Positions 30,141-39,009 are shown, counted from the first letter of the stretch. The stretch: 64,000 nucleotides of DNA from Alphaproteobacteria bacterium 41-28 (GCA_001897795.1 MKUL01000036.1:26545-90544), one strand, 5' to 3'. A program made the numbers and translations. Notes: generated by a model from the sequence alone, not told the origin.

Positions 30141-32311
30141 TTATGCCCCGTACAAATAGCGAAACGTCTTTGTAAGCATTCTCTGTAACTGGCCTCTCAT
30201 TTGTTCAATGGAACGAAGAAAATAAGCCTTAAAATCGTTGACGACGTTAATATGATGCTTCAAGTTTGCTCTCATTTCTCTGATTGGCTCAATAGCTCTA
30301 GCTCTCGTCATTTTCTGATCTTCTGTGCTTAATTCGTTGAAACCGTCACCTAAAAATGGGAAGAGAAAAGAATATAAACTTCTACCGTGTTCATTAGATT
30401 CAGATGTTAAGCTGAGAGTTAGAAGAGCTTGAGAAAGATCGAGTTTATCTTCTCCCAATAGAGCAAGAGCTTTTTCAGTATATTTTAGCAGTTTATTAAA
30501 TTCTTTCTGCATAACTTTTTGGTCAACGTCCAAAACTGTTGGTTCGAGAAGGTCAAGATATTTCTTCCACACCATGGACGTATATTTTTCACCATTTATT
30601 GTATAATAAATACCATCTGTTTTATAGGGCACCCTTCCTTGGTTGAATGCTAAGGCCAGCATCTCTATATTTCTACCTGTAGCAGCTCCCGTTTCTTCAT
30701 AAGGATAGTAAAATTCAACCGGAATTAATAAACCTGGAATGCGACTTAGCTTTTCAAAAAATTTCCTATACTTGTTCAAAATATCTAAAGCAATTCCAGC
30801 ACTATTTTCTAAGCATTTATTTTGTGTACTGTCCTTATAAGTTGAAGCATAAACGCCCTTCAGGTATCCAACATAAGCGATTAGCTCTTCGAATTGTTCA
30901 ATGTCAATGGGACTAATACTTTCAGCCGGCAAAGATGGGACCTCAGTTTTCTGCCACTCCAAAGGAGGATGAGAAAAACGATTATGTAAAAAACACGAGC
31001 TGCCACTTGTATCGCCAAAGTGATCATATAGAACATAAGCCTTAGAAGCATATTTTACAGCTCTCTTGAACGCTTCCCTTTTTTCAGGAGAAGCCGGTGG
31101 TAGACTTTCGAATTTTTCAATATGTATTGTAGCAAGCTTTTGTGTGCTTTTCTTAAATCCCATTTTATGGCCCAATATATAATAATGTAGGTAAGTAGGA
31201 TTAATATTTTCGCTTCTTCCAAGCCTGCGAAGAGCTCTAAGGTCGCCTTGTTTTGCTGACTCTGCTTGATGCTCTTCATCTTCAAACGAAAGGAGGTGTG
31301 CTTTCGTCATTGGATCAAATAAATTTCTTTCTATACCTTCAGTTACTTTAACGCGCGCCTTTGACCATGACTCTTCACGTTTCGCTAATTTAACGAGAAG
31401 CTCCTTTTTGTAGTCTTCATATTCTTCAATTTCATATTCATCGTGCTCTTTTTTGATCTGACTATCCACAAATTCAATCTCTTCAGCGATTACATTATAA
31501 TTTTTAAGAATTTGATAAAGGGCGAAAGGACACATTTGATCAGCAGCAAGATGAAGGTAATGCTGCGCCCGATCCGTCATTTCTTCACGTGTCAAAGAAT
31601 CATCTTCAGAAGAGATTCCCCATTTTTTTGTATGCATCAAATATAAAATAAATTGGGCTTGAGCATCTCCTTTGCTCGCTCGCATTTGAACTCTCTTGAC
31701 AACTTCTGGATAGCTCTCATGACCTAGACATGTCAGTGGGGAAAAGAAGTTTGGGCAAAACGAGTGAGAAGACTGTTCACGGTCTCTCCCTCAGAAAGAG
31801 GAGCCAGATCCCTCTTAACAGTGGTGGAATAGGGGAGCTTCAATGCGGCCATTATGATCTTGTCATCAGACCAATTTTCAGGAGATTGGGACATGAGAAG
31901 TGTAGCAAAATCTATATCCGTGAGAGTCTCTCTGGGGAAAAAACCCCTAGCAACCAAATGAAAGAAATGATCTCCCTCCGCTCCAGGCAAAACGCCCGTT
32001 TTTGCTGCATCAAGAAGATCCAAAGTTTCCCAAGCCTTTTCAAAACCGGGTTCCCTTCTAAATTTACTTTTCCTCTGTCCGCCATAGCGAAGGGAAACGT
32101 TATGGAGAGCGTCAAAAGTAGCTTCCTTCCCCTCTTTTCCCTCTCCCTCGTCTGTCCCCTTCTCGGTTTCCTTTTCTTTCTTTTTTTCTGGTTGTTTCTG
32201 GCCCTGATATTGAGTGCCTTGAGAATTTTCTTCCTCTTCCATAGACCATGCGGGTTGGGTCAAAGAGACCATCATACTTATTAAAGCTATGATACTGACT
32301 TGCGTTTTCAT
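30141..32311 (-). pseudogene. Exported Sel1-like repeat protein split by a frameshift
   Basis: Two frames make up one gene. The first (32311-31733, 192 aa) has a signal peptide (ALISMMVSLTQPAWS) and an acidic Lys/Glu-rich linker, ending in RFAQTSFPH. The second (31685-30141, 514 aa) begins with KGDAQAQFILYLMHTKKWG, a Sel1-type helix pair. The second frame is open upstream of its ATG and encodes SYPEVVKRVQ, which completes the Sel1 helix. The junction is a run of four C (31738-31741 on the minus strand) following four T; one extra C would join them. Sel1 proteins of intracellular bacteria often contact host factors. The product is either decayed or affected by a sequencing error. Confidence 0.7.
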
Positions 32312-32642
32312 TGTTAATACTCCTCTAAAAATTTTAATGTAATATGCATATAATTATATTAAATATAATGTAAAGTAAATAATTTTTTATTTGCATTTAC
32401 CCACCCATCCCACAGATGGGTGAGTAGTTACTTTTAGTTTATACTTATCCTCCCTCTAAGATGTCTGGATTGCTTCGGAGCAAATCTCCTCGCAAAGGCG
32501 GGTACGGGGAGGCCATCATTGCTGTAAAGGTTACGGAATTCGTTGACAAAACTGATATAGAAGAAACTTCTCTTGTCGAGGTGTTAAATTCGAATCCTCT
32601 TCTGAATTCTGCTTTTCTGCCATTCTGCAACACTGTTCTCTG
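32312..32642. other. Intergenic region with a CACCCATC hairpin
   Basis: AT-rich next to the Sel1-like gene (its promoter side) and mixed near rarA. It holds a perfect 8-bp hairpin, CACCCATC, loop CCACA, GATGGGTG at 32402-32422, followed by AGTAGTTAC. This hairpin and its flank closely match the outer arms of the palindromic element at 58448-58646. A short open frame at 32445-32633 on the minus strand has no ribosome site and is not accepted. Confidence 0.5.
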
Positions 32643-33917
32643 CTACACTGCCTTCTTCTCTCTTAACTTCTTCCAATACGCAAGCCGCTTTTGGATATCA
32701 CGCTCGAACCCTCGTTCAACGGGTTCATAGAAAGTCTTCCGTCCCATTTCCTCCGGAAAATAATCTTGCCCTGAAAATCCTTCAGGCGTGTCATGATCAT
32801 AAATATACCCTTCCCCATACCCTTCTTTTTTCATCAGTCCTGTCGGTGCATTCAGAATGTGTTTTGGGGGCATGAGGGAACCAGAGGTTCTAGCCTCCTT
32901 TAGTGCTTGAGGATAGGCCCGGTAAATGGCATTGGATTTGGGAGCCGTTGCTAAATAAATCAAGGCTTGCACCAGAGCAAGCTCCCCTTCTGGAGATCCC
33001 AAGCGTTCGTAGGCTTCAACTCCGGCGAGCGTCTGAACTAAAGCTTGAGGATCAGCAAGTCCCACATCTTCTGATGCAAAACGAATCATTCTACGACCAA
33101 TATAAAGGGGATCTTCTCCCCCCTCCAACATGCGGGCAAACCAGTAAAGAGAAGCGTCTGGGTCGGATCCTCTTAATGATTTATGGAGAGCACTGATGAG
33201 ATTATAATGACCTTCCTGAGCCTTGTCATAAAGAGGAGCTCTTTTTGTGACAAGCTCGGCAACTTCGACCGGTCCAAAAGGATCAGACGGCGTTTCCGCC
33301 GAAATAACCTCAACAAGGTTTAAAAGAGCTCGACCATCCCCATCCGCAAGCTCAATGAGCAACGTTTTTCCTTCAACTGTCAGGGGCAAAGGCTTTCCCA
33401 AATAATCCTCTGCTCGCTTTAAGATTTCTTCCAGATCTTCCGAAGAAAGCCGACGGAGGCTAAACACCTGACATCGAGACAAAAGAGCGCCGTTTAGCTC
33501 AAAGGAAGGATTTTCAGTCGTTGCTCCCACGAGTGTAATGATTCCTTTTTCAACATAGGGTAAAAAGCTGTCCTGTTGAGCCTTGTTAAACCGATGAATT
33601 TCATCCACAAAAAGAAGGGTTGAGATCCCTTCTTCAAAGGTTTTTTGAGCTCCCTCAAAAACTTTCCGAAGATCTGCTACGCCAGAGAAAATGGCAGAAA
33701 GGGACACAAAAGGCATACCACACGATGTCGCTAATATATGGGCAAGAGTTGTTTTCCCCGTCCCCGGTGGCCCCCAAAAAATCATGGAATACAGCTGACC
33801 CTTTTCAACCATACGAGAGAGAGGTTTGCCCGGACCAATAAGATGGCGTTGTCCAACAACTTCCTCAAGAGTTTGTGGTCGCAAGCGTTCAGCAAGCGGA
33901 ATAGGTTTTTTAGGCAC
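32643..33917 (-). CDS. rarA: Replication-associated recombination protein A (RarA/MgsA AAA ATPase)
   Basis: A 424-residue clamp-loader-like AAA ATPase acting at stalled replication forks. It has the Walker A motif GPPGTGKTTLAH, Walker B LLFVDEIHRFNKAQQD, sensor 1 GATTENPSFE, and the C-terminal MgsA domain including SDPDASLYWFARMLEGGEDP and the ending YFPEEMGRKTFYEP. The start is GTG at 33917, one base inside the htrA stop (TAGTG), so translation is coupled to the protease gene upstream. Confidence 0.96.
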   Translation of the reverse strand: MPKKPIPLAERLRPQTLEEVVGQRHLIGPGKPLSRMVEKGQLYSMIFWGPPGTGKTTLAHILATSCGMPFVSLSAIFSGVADLRKVFEGAQKTFEEGISTLLFVDEIHRFNKAQQDSFLPYVEKGIITLVGATTENPSFELNGALLSRCQVFSLRRLSSEDLEEILKRAEDYLGKPLPLTVEGKTLLIELADGDGRALLNLVEVISAETPSDPFGPVEVAELVTKRAPLYDKAQEGHYNLISALHKSLRGSDPDASLYWFARMLEGGEDPLYIGRRMIRFASEDVGLADPQALVQTLAGVEAYERLGSPEGELALVQALIYLATAPKSNAIYRAYPQALKEARTSGSLMPPKHILNAPTGLMKKEGYGEGYIYDHDTPEGFSGQDYFPEEMGRKTFYEPVERGFERDIQKRLAYWKKLREKKAV

Positions 33918-35335
33918 TACCCTCGTACCCGAAAGGTTAATACCCGGTTATCACGGCGAAAGGTTAGCGTCCATCCATGAGAAGCCTCTTCTAAAAGGTG
34001 AACCACGTCCTCTTTTGTTTTAACGTTCTTTTTGTTAATGGATTCTAAGATGTCACCCGGTTGAATCCCAAGTTGTGCTGCTGCCCCTTTTTTTGGTACT
34101 TCTGTAATCACAACTCCTTGCTGCATAGGATTTAATCCTAGATTGAGAGCTAACGCGGGTGAGAGAGTCCTAATGCTAGCTCCATGAAGGGGATTTTTCC
34201 CTTCAATAGTAAGAGGATCAGCATCTTTTGCAACCATCGGCTCACTCAAGAGAATAGGAATTTTTTTCTCTTCTCCCTTGCGAAGAATGGTGAGTTCTGC
34301 CGTTTTACCAAGAGGAGAAATGCCAATTTGATAGACAAAGGAAGCATCATCATTAATTTCGCGACCATCGAGAGCAGCAATAAAATCACCCACCTTCACT
34401 CCAGCCTTATCAGCAGGTCCCCCTGGATAAACCCCTTTCACTAAAACGCCATAAGGATGCGAAAGGCCTAAAGCATGGGCAGCCTCATCAGTTACGGCTT
34501 CAATTTCCAAGCCCGCCCAGGGCCGCAGGATACGCCCCCCATTATTCACACTCTCAATCACAGGAATTGCAAGAATTGTTGGAATAGCAAATCCAATCCC
34601 CATGGATCCCCCACTCTTTGAATAAATTGCCGTATTAATCCCCACTAAGCGACCATCGGTCGTTACCAAAGCTCCTCCCGAATTTCCAGGATTAATAGCT
34701 GCATCTGTCTGGATAAAAGACCTGTAATTGCTAATTCCTTCCTGACTACGGGCCAGGGCTGATATGATACCACTTGTAACCGTCTGCCCCACACCAAAAG
34801 GATTTCCAAGGGCCAAAACGATATCCCCAACTTCCAAGTCATCATGAGGACTTACAGTTAAAAAGGGAAGGTCTTGCCCGTCATCAATTTTAAGAAGAGC
34901 AAGATCTGTTCTTTTATCCTTTACAACCAGTTTTGCAACGTACTCTCTCTTATCAGAAAGGACGACGCGAATCACATCTGCGTTTTCTATAACATGGTTG
35001 TTGGTAAGAATAAGACCATCTTTACTTACGATGACGCCTGATCCAAGGGAGTCTTGTTCACGACCTTCATCTGGGTGGAGGTGTTCAAAAAACTGTTTAA
35101 AGAATGGATCTTCCAGAAAGGGAGAAGTGGGATATTCTGCCTTTGCATGTTGAAGAGCATAGATATTCACAACGGCCGGTGCCACTTTTTTAACAACCGG
35201 TGCATAACTCAGGATTCTTTCCTCACGCGTTCGAGGAACGTATTTTGTTTCTTGTTTAACCTCAAATGTCTCTTTACAAGAAACTATCGCAAAACAACCA
35301 CATAGAGATAAGAGAGTCAGTATAAAAAATCGCAT
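33917..35335 (-). CDS. Do-like periplasmic serine protease (DegP/HtrA family)
   Basis: Envelope quality-control protease of about 472 residues. From the ATG at 35335, the catalytic triad is H114 (LTNNHVIEN), D144 (KRTDLALLKI) and S219 (NPGNSGGALV). Two PDZ domains follow (YGVLVKGVYPGGPADKAGVK and QGVVITEVPKKGAAAQLGIQ). The N-terminus could be lipidated (AIVSC at residues 16-20), unusual for DegP but seen in some relatives. An upstream ATG at 35353 is in frame but adds nothing recognisable. It forms a two-gene operon with rarA. Confidence 0.95.
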   Translation of the reverse strand: MRFFILTLLSLCGCFAIVSCKETFEVKQETKYVPRTREERILSYAPVVKKVAPAVVNIYALQHAKAEYPTSPFLEDPFFKQFFEHLHPDEGREQDSLGSGVIVSKDGLILTNNHVIENADVIRVVLSDKREYVAKLVVKDKRTDLALLKIDDGQDLPFLTVSPHDDLEVGDIVLALGNPFGVGQTVTSGIISALARSQEGISNYRSFIQTDAAINPGNSGGALVTTDGRLVGINTAIYSKSGGSMGIGFAIPTILAIPVIESVNNGGRILRPWAGLEIEAVTDEAAHALGLSHPYGVLVKGVYPGGPADKAGVKVGDFIAALDGREINDDASFVYQIGISPLGKTAELTILRKGEEKKIPILLSEPMVAKDADPLTIEGKNPLHGASIRTLSPALALNLGLNPMQQGVVITEVPKKGAAAQLGIQPGDILESINKKNVKTKEDVVHLLEEASHGWTLTFRRDNRVLTFRVRG

Positions 35336-35443
35336 GGCCAACCTTATGTTCAATGATGGAAGATCTTATAAAGATTACCATAATTGAACATATAATAAAA
35401 GAAAAACCTTATTATTGGCCAATTTTATTGTGATAAAAGTCAA

Positions 35444-35752
35444 TCAAAGTTCAGGAACCTCAGCATCAAACCACCTTAAAAAACTCGTATTCATTAAGTG
35501 TATATTGAGTTCGGCAATAATATTTGTGTAAGTGATGTGCTGAGAAATCACCTTTTCGATCTCTTCTCGAATATCACTAGCCGTTTGAACAATAAGAATA
35601 ATTTCAGGTTCTTCTTTGATTTCTCCCTGCCAGCGATAAGCACAAGTCATGGAAAACCAATTGGTAGAAACGGCAAGCCGTCTTTCGAGAAGTTCAAAGC
35701 TAATCTTTTTAACCTCGTCTTGATTTTTGAGTGTGATGTAATACATTTTCAT
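35444..35752 (-). CDS. CutA1-like protein (divergent paralogue)
   Basis: A 102-residue protein with the CutA1 ferredoxin-like fold pattern: an opening strand MKMYYITLKNQDE, LLERRLAVSTNWFSMTCAYRWQGEI in the centre, and a final strand with TSFLRWF. The family's usual ACANI, seen in the second copy at 38001, is replaced by AVSTN, so the conserved cysteine is absent. Trimeric CutA1 proteins have been linked to metal tolerance, but their role is unclear. Likely monocistronic, just upstream of the htrA promoter region. Confidence 0.75.
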   Translation of the reverse strand: MKMYYITLKNQDEVKKISFELLERRLAVSTNWFSMTCAYRWQGEIKEEPEIILIVQTASDIREEIEKVISQHITYTNIIAELNIHLMNTSFLRWFDAEVPEL

Positions 35753-35934
35753 GAAGCTACCTTACCCGCCCCTCGCATCTCTGAAAAGCGGGAAAAATGC
35801 CTTAACACCTTTCATCAGAGGCTCCTTGAATTCTCATTTCTGCTATTTCTCTTTTTTCAATAACCAAGTATTGTAAGAAAAAGGTGGTTCAGCCTAATTT
35901 AAAAAAAATGGAAAAAATAGAGGAGAATCTTTTG

Positions 35935-36435
35935 ATGAGAACGAAAAGTGGAAAACGCAATTTTTTGTTTACTTTAGTAACTGTTGCAATAATACCGACA
36001 TTATCCTTTGCGGCTGAGGAAAAAAATTCACCTGAAGAGAAAATCAGCCCGGCGACTGTTGCGCAGCAACTTTTTAAGAAAGCTCAATCAAATGACAACT
36101 GGAAACATGCATTTCTAACTGGGAAATATGCACAAGTTGTGTTCATGAACATCTCACCAAATACGGCACCAAAAAATGAAATTGGCCAAGAAAAGCATCC
36201 CTTCGATCAAATCATTTTCATTGTAAAAGGGAATGGAAAAGCTGTGTTAAACAAAGAAACATCAGTGGTTAAAGAGGGTGACATGATTTTTATCCCTGAG
36301 GGCACACCGCATAACGTCATTAACACAAGCGAAAAAGAGGAGCTAAAATTAGTAAGTATTTACTCAGATATGGACATACCTGGTGATGCTACATACAAGA
36401 AAAAAGAAGATGAAATAGCTGAACTTGGAGAATGA
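35935..36435 (+). CDS. Exported cupin-domain protein
   Basis: A 166-residue protein from the ATG at 35935, which has AGGAG about 9 bases upstream, better than the earlier in-frame starts. The signal peptide is LFTLVTVAIIPTLSFA. The single cupin barrel shows HPFDQIIFIVKGNGKAVLN and EGDMIFIPEGTPHNVINT, with the two His-containing metal motifs. It is a small-molecule or sugar-binding type of cupin, but the substrate is unknown. The Lys/Glu-rich C-terminus is polar. A remnant of an alcohol dehydrogenase lies just downstream on the other strand. Confidence 0.8.
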   Translation: MRTKSGKRNFLFTLVTVAIIPTLSFAAEEKNSPEEKISPATVAQQLFKKAQSNDNWKHAFLTGKYAQVVFMNISPNTAPKNEIGQEKHPFDQIIFIVKGNGKAVLNKETSVVKEGDMIFIPEGTPHNVINTSEKEELKLVSIYSDMDIPGDATYKKKEDEIAELGE

Positions 36436-36448
36436 GGGGGCTCGGTTC

Positions 36449-36595
36449 TTATTCGAGCCAGTACATTATCAAAACGCCTGCGTCTTGAATATGGTCATAC
36501 TTTAGGGCATATGAAGCTTCATTAACTTCCTTAAGAAGAAACGTTTGGACTCGGGTTTTGACGCCAGCAGGGTGAAAGAGGACTTGTGCTTTCAT
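36449..36595 (-). pseudogene. Alcohol dehydrogenase remnant with an internal deletion
   Basis: A 48-codon open frame begins MKAQVLFHPAG, matching the start of zinc-type alcohol dehydrogenases. It passes directly into VKTRVQTFLLKEVNEASYAL and QDAGVLIM, which match the extreme C-terminus. The central 250 or more residues, with the zinc and NAD sites, are missing. The simplest reading is one large in-frame deletion of an MDR-family gene. It cannot be an active enzyme. Confidence 0.6.
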
Positions 36596-36685
36596 CAGGC
36601 ATTTTCCCTATGTTTGAATAAGTCATGTTTTAATTATCTATTAATAAAATTATTATAGCATAAGCGAATAAAGGGAGAAATTCAG

Positions 36686-36750
36686 ATGGGACGCGTCAAA
36701 GACAAATCAATTATTATCACGGGAGGTGCCTCGGGAATAGGCAAAGCCGC
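36686..36750 (+). pseudogene. Short-chain dehydrogenase 5' remnant
   Basis: An ATG at 36686 with GGGAG upstream opens MGRVKDKSIIITGGASGIGKA, the SDR cofactor-binding N-terminus (TGxxxGIG). Homology ends at a run of nine C residues (36750-36758), after which the sequence belongs to a different fragment. Intact ribosome site and start codon show that it was once a functional gene. Confidence 0.7.
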
Positions 36751-36875
36751 CCCCCCCCATTTAGATTCAAAAACATTTTCAGAGACATAGATATCATAGT
36801 GTGTGTCAACGCTTCCTGAATAATAAACAACGAGATCACCTTCTTTAGGCTGTTTAGTAACAGAAAAGTATTTCC
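36751..36875 (-). pseudogene. Remnant of a CHAP/NlpC-like domain gene
   Basis: Translation on the minus strand gives SVTKQPKEGDLVVYYSG followed by THYDIYVSENVFESKWG. The pattern P-x-x-GDLVVY with a following H-x-x-IY and ESKWG is typical of NlpC/P60 or CHAP-like hydrolase modules. Only this short stretch survives, between the poly-C tract and the rpsI terminator, and it has no start codon of its own. Family assignment is by pattern only. Confidence 0.4.
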
Positions 36876-36887
36876 GCAAAATTAAAC

Positions 36888-36915
36888 AAAAAAGGGAAGC
36901 TTCAGCTTCCCTTTT
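36888..36915 (-). terminator. Rho-independent terminator of rplM-rpsI
   Basis: On the minus strand AAAAGGGAAGC, loop TGAA, then GCTTCCC and a run of six T. It lies 26 bases beyond the rpsI stop. Confidence 0.8.
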
Positions 36916-36940
36916 CCATAAAAAAACATAATCCCAAAAA

Positions 36941-37435
36941 TTACCGTTTCGAGAACTGGAAGCTCCGGCGGGCTTTTTTGTGACCATACTTTTTACGTTC
37001 AACCACACGGGCATCCCGCCTCAAGAACCCTTCCTTCTTCAAAAGGGGCCGAAGTCCAGGCTCGTAATAAGTCAATGCTTTACTAATCCCATGACGAACA
37101 GCACCAGCTTGACCTGAGAGACCCCCGCCCGATACGGTACACATCACATCATATTGCTCTTGCCGATTAACGGTCGTAAAGGGTTGGTTCAACAGCATTT
37201 GCAAAACGGGCCGCGCAAAGTAAATCTTGCCTTCCCGTCCATTCACACTCATTTTTCCTGTCCCAGGCTTTATCCATACCCGAGCAATCGCATTTTTTCG
37301 CTTGCCCGTCGCATAGGAACGACCTAGGTCATCAATCTTCGGCTCTGGAAGAGGCTTTTCAGTTTCAGCTCCATTCAAGCCACCGGCTGCTTCAGAAACA
37401 GCAGATTTTAAGGTATCAAGGCTGACTTTCGCCAT
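36941..37435 (-). CDS. rpsI: 30S ribosomal protein S9
   Basis: A 164-residue protein of the small ribosomal subunit head. After a 40-residue N-terminal extension typical of alphaproteobacteria, the conserved core runs from [15 protein letters not shown] through [14 protein letters not shown] and [18 protein letters not shown] to the invariant C-terminal [12 protein letters not shown], whose Lys/Arg tail reaches the P-site tRNA. It follows rplM by two bases. Confidence 0.98.
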   Translation of the reverse strand: MAKVSLDTLKSAVSEAAGGLNGAETEKPLPEPKIDDLGRSYATGKRKNAIARVWIKPGTGKMSVNGREGKIYFARPVLQMLLNQPFTTVNRQEQYDVMCTVSGGGLSGQAGAVRHGISKALTYYEPGLRPLLKKEGFLRRDARVVERKKYGHKKARRSFQFSKR

Positions 37436-37437
37436 TA

Positions 37438-37902
37438 TCAGTCACTCCTTTTATTTTTAGGGTTCATTGCAGCCACATCTAATGGTTGTAGGTTTTGTGC
37501 TTCATGTGGGTGATTTGGACCTGCATAAATTTTCAGTGCACTCATTTGTTGACGCCCTAAGGGTCCACGGGTAATCATCCGCTCAACGGCCTTATGCACA
37601 ACGCGTTCAGGATATTTTCCATCTAAAAGCTGCTTCATGGTCCGCTCTTTTATCCCACCCGGATATCCTGTGTGCCAATAGAACTTCCGATCCTTAAGCT
37701 TATTGCCTGTAAGGCGCACTTTTTCAGCGTTAATCACTACAATGTGATCACCACAATCCATGTGAGGCGTAAAAGTGGGCTTGTGCTTGCCGCGAAGATA
37801 CTTTGCCACAATGGACGCCAATCGTCCTAACACAAGGTCCGTGGCATCAATAATATACCACCTTTTATCGATCTCACTGGCTTTCATCGAGTAGGTTTTC
37901 AT
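37438..37902 (-). CDS. rplM: 50S ribosomal protein L13
   Basis: A 154-residue protein of the large subunit. The ATG at 37902 ([20 protein letters not shown]) is preferred to an in-frame GTG at 37911, since homologues begin here. Typical blocks are [43 protein letters not shown] and [19 protein letters not shown]. The rplM-rpsI pair is the conserved bacterial operon. Confidence 0.98.
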   Translation of the reverse strand: MKTYSMKASEIDKRWYIIDATDLVLGRLASIVAKYLRGKHKPTFTPHMDCGDHIVVINAEKVRLTGNKLKDRKFYWHTGYPGGIKERTMKQLLDGKYPERVVHKAVERMITRGPLGRQQMSALKIYAGPNHPHEAQNLQPLDVAAMNPKNKRSD

Positions 37903-37938
37903 ATCCTTCACCCTTTTTTAAAGACCAATGTTAGGGGA

Positions 37939-37967
37939 TATTTATCTCTATACCCCTCGCCTGTCAA
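37939..37967 (-). promoter_or_regulatory. Sigma-70 promoter of rplM-rpsI
   Basis: On the minus strand a perfect -35 TTGACA (37962-37967), a 17-base spacer and -10 TAAATA (37939-37944), about 37 bases before the rplM start. Confidence 0.65.
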
Positions 37968-38000
37968 GGAATTTATTAGAAAAATAAACACGGTATTATG

Positions 38001-38321
38001 TTACCGCACTGATTCCCGAACCCACTTCAAGAAGGGCTCACCGCCTCGCTGGATAGGTATCTCAAGGATTGCAGGTGTTTCATAGGAGTGAAGTTCTTGG
38101 AGGATTTTAATGACCTCAGAAACATTTTCACCCGTCGTTTTGAGGAGGACCGCAATCTCTTTATTTTCTTCGAGCTGCTCTTCCCAAAGGTAAAGAGACT
38201 TCATTTTCCCTAGAATATTTGCACAAGCAACAAGGCGTTTTTCTAAAAGATCACGTGAAATTCTTACCGCCTCTTCTTCGTTAGGAAAAGTGGTGTAGAG
38301 CAATGAAAACTTTGGAGTCAT
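38001..38321 (-). CDS. cutA: Divalent-cation tolerance protein CutA
   Basis: A 106-residue protein. The ATG at 38321 has GGGAG upstream; a longer frame reads into tRNA-Pro and is not real. The CutA1 pattern is complete: LLYTTFPNEEEAVRIS, EKRLVACANI with the conserved Cys, LYLWEEQLEENKE, LLKTT, and the closing ETPAILEIPI followed by FLKWVRES. It forms a trimer in known homologues. It lies directly downstream of tRNA-Pro and may be cotranscribed. Confidence 0.93.
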   Translation of the reverse strand: MTPKFSLLYTTFPNEEEAVRISRDLLEKRLVACANILGKMKSLYLWEEQLEENKEIAVLLKTTGENVSEVIKILQELHSYETPAILEIPIQRGGEPFLKWVRESVR

Positions 38322-38336
38322 AAATTCTCCCTCAAA

Positions 38337-38413
38337 TGGTCGGAGCGGCGGGATTTGAACCCACGACCCCCACACCCCCAGCGTGGTGCGCTACCGGCCT
38401 GCGCTACGCTCCG
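38337..38413 (-). tRNA. tRNA-Pro (anticodon GGG)
   Basis: On the minus strand the acceptor CGGAGCG pairs with CGCTCCG, the D-stem is GCGC/GCGC, and the anticodon stem CCACG/TGTGG encloses the loop CTGGGGG with anticodon GGG. The T-arm GTGGG-TTCAAAT-CCCGC is complete. Discriminator A and an encoded CCA follow. All stems are intact. Confidence 0.95.
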
Positions 38414-38422
38414 AACGGACTG

Positions 38423-38451
38423 ACTATAGACACACTCATGTCCCGAAGCAA
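38423..38451 (-). promoter_or_regulatory. Promoter of tRNA-Pro
   Basis: On the minus strand -35 TTGCTT (38446-38451), 17-base spacer, -10 TATAGT (38423-38428), ending 9 bases before the mature tRNA 5' end. Confidence 0.6.
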
Positions 38452-38680
38452 CCGCGATTTTGGTAGCCCCCTGACTCTCCCAAAAGTTTACTTGGAATTT
38501 GTAACAAGGTCGTAAAGCTTCGTCCCTGAATAATTTTATCCCCCCCCCCCAGCAAAATAAATTACTGAACCTATAAATTTGCATTTGTTTCATCAAATCC
38601 AGATCATGATCTCAAATATTAATTACATATTTTTAAAAAGATTTACTATAAATTAACTATATTCAATTATTATTTTAAGT
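38452..38680. other. Intergenic region with an 11-C homopolymer
   Basis: Between the tRNA-Pro promoter and csbD. The run of eleven C at 38540-38550 is the longest homopolymer noticed. The rest is AT-rich on the csbD side. A minus-strand open frame reading through the tRNA is a chance frame. No gene is recognised. Confidence 0.5.
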
Positions 38681-38702
38681 ATACGCAAATTTTTTTGCGT
38701 AT
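38681..38702 (+). promoter_or_regulatory. Hairpin in the csbD leader
   Basis: A perfect inverted repeat, ATACGCAAA, loop TTTT, TTTGCGTAT, ends four bases before the AAAGGAG ribosome site of csbD. It could be an operator, an RNA thermometer-like structure or an upstream terminator; the position next to the ribosome site makes translational control possible. Confidence 0.5.
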
Positions 38703-38720
38703 CACAAAAGGAGAAAAATC

Positions 38721-38933
38721 ATGAACAAAGATATTATTAAAGGGAAATGGCACGAGATTAAGGGAAGAGTGAAACAGCAATGGGGGAAGCTCACAGATGA
38801 CGAGATTTCACAAATAAACGGATCTTATGAGGAACTTGAAGGTATTTTACAAAAAAAATATGGTTATCAAAAAGACGAAGTTGAAAAAGAAATTCGAACA
38901 TTTCTTGATAAAAATAATTGGAAAGATAGATAA
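38721..38933 (+). CDS. CsbD family stress-response protein
   Basis: A 70-residue hydrophilic protein beginning MNKDIIKGKWHEIKGRVKQQ, with the diagnostic WGKLTDDEISQINGSYEELEG and the ending YGYQKDEVEKEI. CsbD/YjbJ proteins are abundant under stress in other bacteria, but their activity is unknown. The ribosome site AAAGGAG is strong and the gene is flanked by hairpins on both sides (38681-38702 and 38947-38973), so it is probably an independent unit. Confidence 0.93.
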   Translation: MNKDIIKGKWHEIKGRVKQQWGKLTDDEISQINGSYEELEGILQKKYGYQKDEVEKEIRTFLDKNNWKDR

Positions 38934-38946
38934 CCCTGATCTAAAT

Positions 38947-38973
38947 AATCCCCGCCGTTTAGCGGCGGGGATT
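38947..38973. terminator. GC-rich hairpin after csbD
   Basis: AATCCCCGCCG, loop TTTAG, CGGCGGGGATT, an 11-bp perfect stem starting 14 bases after the csbD stop. There is no clear T-run, so termination is likely but not certain. The CCCCGC core resembles the palindrome upstream of ctaC. Confidence 0.55.
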
Positions 38974-39009
38974 GCTCGTCTGTACTTTGCCGAAAATACA
39001 AGTTGATCT

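Noticed and set aside
31733..31750. Programmed -1 frameshifting joining the Sel1 halves
   Set aside because: TTTTCCCC does not allow good re-pairing of both tRNAs after slippage, and no downstream structure was seen; a lost base is simpler.
38318..38596. 92-residue minus-strand open frame over tRNA-Pro
   Set aside because: It reads through the tRNA and its promoter; the tail RGFKSRRSDH is tRNA-derived.
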